Below, one piece after another: positions 53,394 through 61,165 of a stretch of 64,000 bases of DNA. The notes under the pieces were generated by a model, which worked only from the letters and a program-made list of their open reading frames with translations, was not told the origin of the DNA and did no database searches. The translations under genes were made by a program, and so were the position numbers. This stretch comes from DTU013 sp964512095. GTDB taxonomy: Bacteria > Bacillota > Clostridia > Acetivibrionales > DTU013. Position 1 is the stretch's first letter. Each line of letters starts with the position of its first letter. Location of the stretch: NCBI GenBank assembly GCA_964512095.1, contig CAZEIH010000006.1, positions 30,356-94,355 of the forward strand, in the 5' to 3' direction.

Positions 53394-54002
53394 TGTGAAT
53401 CAACTCCCTTCTTTGTCTCTACCCGAGTGCTTCCGCCAAGCTACCCAAGCCTACTGCTATGGTCTATTCGTTAACGCTTGCTGCTGTAGCCCTTCCTGTT
53501 GCGGCCTGTTGATGCAACCCTTTCTGTTAACGCTTGCTGCTATAACTCTCATCCTAACACTCTGTTTACTTTTGTTGTTGTAGCAGATACCATATATAAT
53601 AATACGCACCCGCATATAAATTTGTCTATTTTCAACGGGGTAATAGATATCACCGTCACGTTGAAATCCAGTAGTGTTAGGAACTTCTCCCATATCTAAA
53701 ATATTTACTTTGAACCTATTCATTATAGCAAATAAATATATTTCCCTCACTTCACAACTTACTCTCAACCATTAGGTTGAAACATCCTTTACAACTGTTA
53801 CAAATCTCTGAGAGATAAACCCCAGAGTGTTCCATTAAAATTGAATAATACACTTAAATGGAACAAGGATAAAAAGCAGTCCGAACTGCGCAATCATCCT
53901 ATTGAAATAGTATAACATAATTCTCTTTTAGTGGTCTACGCTAACCTATAACCTTTTTTACCTTGTTTTGTAACCTATCTGCCGACTTATGAATATATTT
54001 AT
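53394..54002. other. Intergenic region with short repeats and one palindrome
   Basis: Imperfect repeats of GTTAACGCTTGCTGCTRTA around 53468-53545 and a perfect GTTCCATT / AATGGAAC inverted repeat around 53829-53867. A TATAAT on the minus strand near 53723-53728 could belong to a promoter for the Clp gene. No gene is seen before 54061. Confidence 0.45.
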
Positions 54003-54029
54003 ACTAGCAATAGGTCAAAACATATCATA
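54003..54029 (+). promoter_or_regulatory. Sigma-K-like sporulation promoter
   Basis: AC (54003-54004), 16 nt, CATATCATA (54021-54029), matching the mother-cell consensus AC-N16-CATANNNTA, about 32 nt before the small gene. Confidence 0.5.
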
Positions 54030-54060
54030 ATTGCACAAGAACACGAGGAGGTGTTTTCAA

Positions 54061-54192
54061 GTGTCAGACAGAGGAGGTATTCTCGGCGATTTTTTCAGAG
54101 ATGATTGCGCCATTTTATTCTTTATTCTTGTTTTCCTGTTTTTGTTCGTCAGCCCGCGTGGTGTCGGCGGATTCACAGGTACCAAATGTTAG
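54061..54192 (+). CDS. Small hydrophobic protein, probably sporulation-related
   Basis: 43 codons: GTG start, AGGAGG 9 nt upstream and a TAG stop. The peptide has a charged, Gly-containing start (SDRGGILGDFFRDDC), one strong membrane helix (AILFFILVFLFLFV) and a Gly-rich end (SPRGVGGFTGTKC). Short proteins with a single helix and Gly-rich ends are common in spore coats and inner spore membranes. The sigma-K-like promoter in front supports this. It does not match a family I can name. Confidence 0.7.
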   Translation: MSDRGGILGDFFRDDCAILFFILVFLFLFVSPRGVGGFTGTKC

Positions 54193-54251
54193 CTGGAGGA
54201 ACATACTCAGATCTGTTAGTATAGAATCGGAGTCTCCATGCTATATATCCT

Positions 54252-54281
54252 AAATAAAAGCTCGAGCTATCGGGCTTTTAT
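54252..54281. terminator. Bidirectional terminator between the small gene and uvrA
   Basis: AATAAAAGC(C)TCGAGCTATCGGGCTTTTATT-type palindrome: AAATAAAAGC pairs with GCTTTTATT across a short loop, with U-rich ends on both strands, just before the uvrA stop at 54287. Confidence 0.75.
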
Positions 54282-54286
54282 TAAAT

Positions 54287-57133
54287 TCATACTCCTGAAT
54301 CATCTAAGCCACGTAACACAGTTTTTAAGAATACACCGGTATATGAGAATTCATTTTCCGCCACTTCCTCCGGCGTTCCGTGGGCAATAACCATACCACC
54401 CTTGTTCCCTCCCTCAGGACCTAAATCTATAATATAATCAGCTGTCTTTATTACATCCAGGTTATGCTCGATGACTATAACTGAATTACCGGCATCCACT
54501 AAACGCTGCAATATATCTACCAGACGGTGAACATCTGCCACATGTAATCCTGTCGTAGGCTCGTCTAGTATATACAGTGTTCTGCCCGTTGCCTTCTTGG
54601 ATAGCTCAGTAGCCAGCTTGATCCTTTGGGCTTCTCCACCGGACAGTGTAGTCGAAGGCTGGCCAAGCTTAATGTAACCAAGCCCTACATCATGAAGCGT
54701 TGAAATCTTCTTTAATACCCTTGGAATATTCTTAAAATACTCCAATGCATCCTCAACAGTCATTTCCAATACATCGGAAATATTCTTCCCCTTGTACCTG
54801 ACCTCCAAAGTCTCCCTATTGTAGCGTTTCCCCTTACAAACCTCACATGGTACATAAACATCTGGCAAAAAGTGCATCTCAATTTTTATTATTCCGTCTC
54901 CGGTACATGCTTCGCAGCGACCGCCTTTGATATTAAAGCTGAACCTCCCTGCATTGTAGCCTCTCATCTTCGCCTCAGTCGTATTGGAAAAAACAGTCCT
55001 GATCATGTCAAAGACACCTGTGTATGTCGCCGGGTTTGACCTAGGTGTTCTACCGATAGGAGACTGATTGATATCGATAACCTTGTCAAGATAATCAATA
55101 CCCGAGATAGCATCATGGTCTCCCGCCCTTGTTCTGGCTCGGTTTAGCTCAGCTGCCAGCTTTTTGTATATTACTTCATTTACAAGAGAACTCTTTCCTG
55201 ATCCGGAGACGCCTGTAACTGCAGTTAATACTCCTAATGGTATACCAACCTCTATATTTTTAAGGTTATTTTCCCTAGCTCCCACCACCTTAATCCATTT
55301 GCCGTTAGGCTTTCTCCTCTTTTCCGGAACAGCTATGCTCTTTTTCCCGCTTAAGTAAAGTCCTGTTTGTGACTCATCGCATTTCTTAATATCTTCGATG
55401 GATCCTTCTGCAACCACACATCCGCCGTGGATACCTGGGCCGGGGCCCATATCTACAATATGGTCGGCCGCATACATGGTGTCTTCATCATGTTCTACAA
55501 CGATCAGTGTATTTCCCAGATCCCTGAGTTTCTTCAATGTCCTGATAAGCTTTTCGTTATCGCGCTGATGAAGCCCTATACTTGGCTCATCAAGAATATA
55601 TAACACTCCAATAAGGCCCGAGCCAATCTGGGTAGCTAGTCTGATACGCTGAGCTTCCCCTCCTGATAACGTATATGACGACCTGGACAGAGTAAGGTAA
55701 TCCAACCCCACATCTATAAGAAAGCCTATTCTGGCGTTTATCTCCTTCAGTATCTGATTGGATATCATCTTATCCCGGCTTGAAAGGGTAAGCTTAGCGA
55801 AGAAATTATTAATTTCTTCAATAGGCATGCTAGTCAGTTCATGAATATTGATCCCACCAACGGTAACTGCAAGGCTTTCCTTTTTTAGCCTGGCTCCATT
55901 ACATTCCGGACAAGGATTATTGCTCATGAATTCTTCGTAGTGCCGCTTCATGCCGTCGGACTGGGTTTCTTTATATCTTCGCTCCATGCTTCTGATGACG
56001 CCTTCAAATGCCGCTGTGAACGTACCGCTCCCATAATCCTTTTCATAATTAATTTTAATTTTCTCTCCCTTGGTACCATAGAGGATAATATCGATTATAC
56101 GCTCAGGCAGCTTGTTGACAGGGGTTGATGTTTTGAAGCCATAATGCTTTGCAATGGCATTTAGGTACATCCTGGAATAGCTGTCGCCATTCGCAAAATT
56201 CCATCCTCCCCCTCTTATAGCTCCTTCCTCCAGGGATTTGGTTCTGTCGGCCAATACCAAATCGGGGTTAATTTCCATTAGCGTACCAAGGCCACTACAG
56301 GTGGGGCATGCTCCAAATGGGTTGTTAAAGGAAAACATCCTAGGTGCTAACTCTTCAATACTTACACCACAGTCGTTGCACGCGAAATTTTGGCTGAAGA
56401 GCAGCTCTTGTCCATCCAGTACATCTACTAACAGTATGCCTCCGCTAAGGTGAAGCACGGTTTCAATAGAATCAGTGAGCCTTTTTTCCATGTCCGGCTT
56501 GATAATAAGCCTGTCAACAACTATTTCTATAGTGTGCTTTTTATTTTTATCCAATGTAATTTCTTCATTTATATCACGCACTTCGCCATCTATTCTTATC
56601 CTGACATATCCGTCTTTACGGGCATTCCCTATTAGCTTGTTGTACTCACCCTTCCTGCCTCTGACAACAGGCGCCAGAAGCTGTATCTTGGTACCCTCTG
56701 GAAGCTCCCTAACAGCATCTACCATCTGGTCCACTGTCTGCTGAGCTATTACCTTTCCACAGATAGGGCAATGGGGTATACCTATAGTGGAATATAGTAA
56801 TCTGAGATAGTCATATATCTCTGTCACTGTGCCTACTGTAGACCGTGGATTTCTGCTGGTGGTTTTTTGATCTATTGATATTGCCGGAGACAATCCGTCT
56901 ATATAGTCAACATCAGGTTTCTCCATCTGCCCAAGAAATTGCCTGGCATATGCAGAAAGAGATTCGACATACCTTCTCTGGCCTTCAGCGTATATGGTAT
57001 CAAAGGCCAAAGAAGATTTACCCGAACCACTTAGGCCTGTTATTACTACAAACTTCTCCCTTGGGATTGTAATATCTATGTTTTTCAGATTGTGCACCTT
57101 CGCACCCTTAATGAAAATACTGTCTATGCTCAT
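54287..57133 (-). CDS. uvrA: Excinuclease ABC subunit A
   Basis: 948 residues. The damage-recognition ATPase of nucleotide excision repair. It has two ABC domains: Walker A GLSGSGKSSLAFDTIYAEGQ and GVSGSGKSSLVNEVIYKK, signatures SYTLSGGEAQRIRLA and STTLSGGEAQRIKLA, Walker B ILDEPSIGLHQRD and ILDEPTTGLHVAD. Zinc sites are CPICGK and CNDCG...CPTCSG in the first half and CEACTGDG ... CEVCKGKRYN in the second. Nothing unusual in length or motifs. uvrB lies 5 kb away on the same strand, separated by the two aminotransferase-fold genes. Confidence 0.97.
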   Translation of the reverse strand: MSIDSIFIKGAKVHNLKNIDITIPREKFVVITGLSGSGKSSLAFDTIYAEGQRRYVESLSAYARQFLGQMEKPDVDYIDGLSPAISIDQKTTSRNPRSTVGTVTEIYDYLRLLYSTIGIPHCPICGKVIAQQTVDQMVDAVRELPEGTKIQLLAPVVRGRKGEYNKLIGNARKDGYVRIRIDGEVRDINEEITLDKNKKHTIEIVVDRLIIKPDMEKRLTDSIETVLHLSGGILLVDVLDGQELLFSQNFACNDCGVSIEELAPRMFSFNNPFGACPTCSGLGTLMEINPDLVLADRTKSLEEGAIRGGGWNFANGDSYSRMYLNAIAKHYGFKTSTPVNKLPERIIDIILYGTKGEKIKINYEKDYGSGTFTAAFEGVIRSMERRYKETQSDGMKRHYEEFMSNNPCPECNGARLKKESLAVTVGGINIHELTSMPIEEINNFFAKLTLSSRDKMISNQILKEINARIGFLIDVGLDYLTLSRSSYTLSGGEAQRIRLATQIGSGLIGVLYILDEPSIGLHQRDNEKLIRTLKKLRDLGNTLIVVEHDEDTMYAADHIVDMGPGPGIHGGCVVAEGSIEDIKKCDESQTGLYLSGKKSIAVPEKRRKPNGKWIKVVGARENNLKNIEVGIPLGVLTAVTGVSGSGKSSLVNEVIYKKLAAELNRARTRAGDHDAISGIDYLDKVIDINQSPIGRTPRSNPATYTGVFDMIRTVFSNTTEAKMRGYNAGRFSFNIKGGRCEACTGDGIIKIEMHFLPDVYVPCEVCKGKRYNRETLEVRYKGKNISDVLEMTVEDALEYFKNIPRVLKKISTLHDVGLGYIKLGQPSTTLSGGEAQRIKLATELSKKATGRTLYILDEPTTGLHVADVHRLVDILQRLVDAGNSVIVIEHNLDVIKTADYIIDLGPEGGNKGGMVIAHGTPEEVAENEFSYTGVFLKTVLRGLDDSGV

Positions 57134-57404
57134 AATCCACCTTCTATTAACATCCTTTTATTATAATTCGAACCTGGATGCAGTATCCGCTATTCGCACC
57201 TTGTATACATACAGCAATACTGTAATCTATTCCAAGCCCCTATTTTACTTAAAATAATATGATATCAAATGAGTTGTCTAGCATCAATGGAAATATTCAT
57301 GAGTGAACGATATCACTTATTTTCAAATATTATATCTAATACGAAAGCAAATTGCAAACATTTGTTCGATATATTTATAATTATTTTTGCGTTTTTTGAT
57401 GGCC
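57134..57404. other. Gene-free intergenic region upstream of uvrA
   Basis: AT-rich, no plausible coding sequence; possibly contains the uvrA promoter, but no pair of boxes stands out. Confidence 0.4.
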
Positions 57405-57510
57405 AGTCAATTCGCTTCGCTCAGGGAGTCAGGTGGAGGAAGTTAACTAATTCGTCTCGATTACGCCGCCGACCTATAGAGGTCAGTGTCTTCTGAGGAC
57501 ATAGATAAAA
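57405..57510. repeat. Dispersed palindromic element, copy J (hairpin deleted)
   Basis: AGTCAATTCGCTTCGCTCAG GGAGTCAGGTGGAGGAAGTT ... ACCTATAGAGGTCA ... GAGGACATAGATAAAA. Relative to the intact copies, about 20 nt between two GGA repeats are missing, removing the CTCCACC arm of the hairpin. Confidence 0.88.
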
Positions 57511-57584
57511 AATGAACCCCGCAATAATTCGCTATCTGGCGGAATTCACTTTATCAAGCATCTGTATCATATTAAGGCATTAAC

Positions 57585-58766
57585 CTAAGTGTATTTCCTA
57601 ATTATCTCAGCAATTAGCTTTACCCCTACTTCTATTTTGTCCTCAGTCATATTAGAGTAATTGAGTCTCATAGTATTTTTGCCGCCCCCATTCGGAAAGA
57701 AGGAATCACCAGGGACAAAAGCGACATTATGTTCCAGACACTCCACAAGTATTTCCCTTGTATCAATGCCTTCATCCAATTCGACCCATGTGAAAAGGCC
57801 TCCCTCTGGGTACGTAAATCTAGTTCCTTCAGGAAATTTTTCAGAGATGGCATTGTGCATAACATCCCTTCTTTTCTTATAAACCGACCTAATTTTTCGT
57901 ATATCATCATCCAAGTCATAGGTGTCCATATACATGGAAATGTTCCGTTGGGTAATACCGGCTGTATGCAGATCTGCGCCCTGTTTTACTAATACGTATT
58001 TTTCAAGTATCCTCTCATCAGCAGCAACCCAACCAATTCTCATTCCCGGACAGAATATTTTTGAGAATGTACCAAGATATATAACGCTGCCATCTTTGTC
58101 AAAGGATTTCAATGAAGGCAGCATTTCACCTTCGAAACGAAGTTCACCATATGGCGAATCCTCAAGTATGGGGATATCTCTTCCCTTCATGAGCCTCATA
58201 AAACCCTGCCTACGTTCCAGAGACCAGGATCTGCCGCTGGGATTCTGAAAATCCGGTATTGTATACACAAGCTTAATATTTTTTACTGTATCCAGGATAT
58301 GTTCGAGCTGTTCCAGGAGCATACCCTCATTATCTGTAGGCACCTCGAGCATATTGGGCCTGTATGCATTAAAAGCATTGATTGCCCCAAGGTAGGTAGG
58401 GCTCTCGCAAAGCACAACATCACCATCATTGATAAATATCTTCCCTGTAAAATCAAGCCCTTGCTGGCTACCACAAATTATTAGGATGTTTCTTTCAGTC
58501 AGGTATGTTCCATATCTCTTGTTCATTCTTTCTGCAATTTTCACTCTCAAAGGTGTATAACCTTCTGTAGTCGAATATTGCAGTGCATTAGTACCTGATT
58601 CCTCTAGAACCCTGATCGTAACTTCCTTCAGACGCTGGACCGGAAACAGTTCCGGTGCAGGCAGACCACCAGCAAATGAAATCATGCCTGGTCTGTCTGT
58701 TATTTTTAGCAGCTCTCTGATATCTGAGGCTTTAACATTTTCCATTCTATCTGCATATTTCACCAT
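57585..58766 (-). CDS. PLP-dependent aminotransferase (2-aminoadipate/aromatic type)
   Basis: 393 residues of the fold type I group I-gamma related to MocR C-terminal domains and LysN. Features: MISFAGGLPAPELFP, ALQYSTTEGYTPLRVKIAER, YTIPDFQNPSGRSWSLERRQ, the PLP lysine in IYLGTFSKIFCPGMRIGWVA and NTMRLNYSNM near the end. It resembles the aminotransferase half of its neighbour, the MocR-type regulator, which may control it. Substrate unknown: 2-aminoadipate, aromatic or branched-chain amino acids are possible. Confidence 0.9.
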   Translation of the reverse strand: MVKYADRMENVKASDIRELLKITDRPGMISFAGGLPAPELFPVQRLKEVTIRVLEESGTNALQYSTTEGYTPLRVKIAERMNKRYGTYLTERNILIICGSQQGLDFTGKIFINDGDVVLCESPTYLGAINAFNAYRPNMLEVPTDNEGMLLEQLEHILDTVKNIKLVYTIPDFQNPSGRSWSLERRQGFMRLMKGRDIPILEDSPYGELRFEGEMLPSLKSFDKDGSVIYLGTFSKIFCPGMRIGWVAADERILEKYVLVKQGADLHTAGITQRNISMYMDTYDLDDDIRKIRSVYKKRRDVMHNAISEKFPEGTRFTYPEGGLFTWVELDEGIDTREILVECLEHNVAFVPGDSFFPNGGGKNTMRLNYSNMTEDKIEVGVKLIAEIIRKYT

Positions 58767-58871
58767 TCAAAACACCCCTTTTTTCGTTATGTTGCGTATC
58801 CTGTGTTGTCACCATCACCGATAACTTCTGGCCTGGCTTACATTCGCTACCCTTTATAAAGCTTAACCCGA

Positions 58872-60718
58872 TTACAAAATCATCCCTAATGCAGAAGATT
58901 GCATTTCACCCATATCATTTATTTGCTCTTTCACCAAATTGTTATATGCTATCGCCAGCCTTTTAACGCCCTCTTTTATCTGTTCAGGTTCCGGATATGT
59001 AAAATTCAGTCTTATGTAGTTACCTGTTGCATTTCCCGGAAAAAAACATTACCAGGAACAAATGAAACCCCATTATCAACAGATTGCGAAAGAAGCCTTG
59101 ACTGCAGCATTACATCAGGCAGCCTACACCACAGGTACAAGCCTCCCTCGGGTCTGTTCAAGCTTAGCCCCTCCAGTTTCGCATCCATAAGCTCATCATG
59201 CATTATATCTCTTCTTTTACGGTTCTCCTTTATTGCCATTTTCATGTGACTGCCCATCAAGCCTTCCCGTAAAAAGCGGTTAAATATCAGTTGAGGTAGA
59301 CTGCTTGTATGTAAGTCCGCTGTTTGTTTTAATATGGTAAGGCGGTGCAATACCTGCTGTGGTCCGGATATCCACCCTACTCTAAAGCCTGGGAATAATA
59401 GCTTGGAAAATGTACTAAGATACAAAACATTGTCGTGGACATCCATTGCTTTGAGGGCCGGAACGCCATTGCCTTCATATCTGAGCATACCGTATGGGTC
59501 ATCCTCCAGTAATATAATCTGATTTTTGTGAGCCAGTGATAGCAACTCTTTTCGCCTTTCGATGCTCATGACTGCGCCAGAAGGATTCTGAAAATCTGGT
59601 ATTGTATAAATAATTTTCGGCTTGAACCTTTTAAGTAGCATAGAAAGCACGTCAGTACGCAACCCATCACTATCTATGGGAACTCCTACAACTCTTGCAC
59701 CTGCAGCCTTAAATATGTGTATTGCGCTAAAGAATGTAGGCTCCTCAACAAATACAATGTCCCCTGGATCAATGAATGCCCTTGCTACTAGGTCAAGGCC
59801 CTGTTGAGAACCGGATAGCACCATTGTTTCAGCAGCTGATCTGTAGATACCTCTATCGCCCATAAATTTAGATATACTCTCCCTCAAAGGATAAAATCCG
59901 TCTGATGGCAAATGCTGTACTGCAGTGTGACCATGGCTTTTTACTACTTCAGTTTGGATTCGTTGAAGTGCTTCCAATGAATCCATTCCGGGTGCAGTTA
60001 CTCCGGCAGCAAATAGAACCATATCCTTCTTGCCCGATAATTTAAGAAGGTTTCTGACTGTTGTATCCCGCATACGTAGCGAACTTTCGCTGAACAGTTG
60101 ATCCCATGGCATTGGTGGCATTGGCAAGTTACTACTCATTTCGCCTGACAACGCCCCATTTGTACTGCTGTACAACACACCATTTGTGCTACCGTACACC
60201 GCTCCATTTGCGCTACCGTGCACTACTTCATTTGCGCTACCGTGCACTACTTCATTTGTGCTACCGTGCACTACTTCATTTGTGCTACCGTGCACTACTT
60301 CATTTGAACTGTCGTAACCGGCATTGCTCATGTTTTTGTATATCGCTTCGCTTGAACTGTCGTAACCGGCATTGCTCATGTTTTTGTATATCGCTTCGCT
60401 TACATCTTGTCTTTTAGATATGGCCTCCCTATTGTCTTGAGCCATTCTCCTATTTGCCTCTTCTCCAACCGCTCCGAGAACGAAATCAGCTACTACAGTG
60501 CCCCTACCAATATGCGAGTCTATCAACCCACTTGCCTTGAGTTCCCTGTAAGCATTGAGCACAGTACTTCTGTTCACACAAAGCCTTTGGGCAAATTTGC
60601 GTTCCGGAGGTAATTTATATCCGGCAGGCATAGCTCCAGAAAGAATCGATTCTCTTATGTGATTACTTATCTGCAAATAAATTGGTATTGTGCTTTTTCT
60701 GTTTATATTTATTTCCAT
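58872..60718 (-). CDS. MocR-type GntR regulator with aminotransferase domain; probable frameshift
   Basis: Start ATG 60718 with GGGAGG upstream; the longer reading from 60847 has no ribosome binding site. Residues 1-75 are a GntR winged helix (IPIYLQISNHIRESILSGAM, LPPERKFAQRLCVNRSTVLN); residues ~104-189 a linker filled with tandem repeats; then the aminotransferase domain (YTIPDFQNPSGAVMSIERRK, PLP lysine in YLSTFSKLLFPGFRVGWIS). The frame stops at 59012 after VFFREMQQVTT, but adding one T to a T7 run (A7 at 59040-59046 on the plus strand) continues as VFFPGNATGNYIRLNFTYPE to a stop at 58872, the ending expected for the family. Either a real frameshift or an assembly error. Confidence 0.85.
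60150..60410. repeat. 24-bp and 48-bp in-frame tandem repeats in the MocR gene linker
   Basis: Six to seven copies of a 24-bp unit (CCGTGCACTACTTCATTTGT plus GCTA, 8 codons) at 60160-60310, followed by two exact copies of a 48-bp unit (GAACTGTCGTAACCGGCATT ...) at 60311-60406. They encode repeats NEVVHGST and SEAIYKNMSNAGYDSS in the linker between the DNA-binding and aminotransferase domains. Confidence 0.95.
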
Positions 60719-60747
60719 TTGTACCAGGCCTCCCGCCCAATTGGTCC

Positions 60748-60842
60748 CATCCAATTTTATATATAGGTCAAATATACACCAATTATATACTATATTTTTA
60801 TTTATCAAACATCCAATTCGAAAATATTGGTGCCATCCAATT
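60748..60842 (-). promoter_or_regulatory. Promoter and operator-like direct repeats of the MocR gene
   Basis: Minus-strand TTTGAT (60809-60804), 16 nt, TATAAT (60787-60782). Three direct copies of CATCCAATT (plus-strand reading) lie at 60748-60756, 60810-60818 and 60834-60842; two are upstream of or overlap the -35 and one lies in the transcript leader. MocR regulators typically bind spaced direct repeats at their own promoter, so this is a likely autoregulatory site. Confidence 0.6.
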
Positions 60843-61033
60843 TTCAAAACAAAAAAGAAACCCTATTATTATGTAATAAGATTTCATTTGGTGATGACTA
60901 GTAACGTATAACAATGGGTAACAACAACAAAGTCGGCTTTCCAGTGAGGTTGGCGGAAAAAGTACCCACAGTTCACAGTCTAATAAGCACGGCCACCTCA
61001 CCATGATAAGGGTACTCATCACAGTAAGTCGTT

Positions 61034-61112
61034 GCACTGTTTAGCGGTGCACTGTTTGGCGGTGCACTGTTTGGCGGTGCACTGTTTGGCGGTGCACTGT
61101 TTGGTGTTTAAT
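61034..61112. repeat. 15-bp tandem repeat (TGCACTGTTTGGCGG)
   Basis: Five copies, the first and last slightly diverged, in the intergenic region between the MocR gene and uvrB. The rest of this region (60850-61033) holds no gene. Confidence 0.95.
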
Positions 61113-61144
61113 AATTTGACGAATTTTCCGGGTTATTTTATATT

Positions 61145-61164
61145 CTCAATTACTATAAATTGAG
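61145..61164 (-). terminator. Weak hairpin just after uvrB
   Basis: CTCAATT / AATTGAG with a 6-nt loop directly after the stop codon, followed on the minus strand by AATATAAAAT. Only a weak terminator candidate. Confidence 0.35.
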
Positions 61165-61165
61165 T

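Noticed and set aside
60719..60847. Longer start of the MocR regulator at 60847
   Set aside because: The extension covers the promoter and operator-like repeats; ATG 60718 has GGGAGG and starts the GntR domain correctly.
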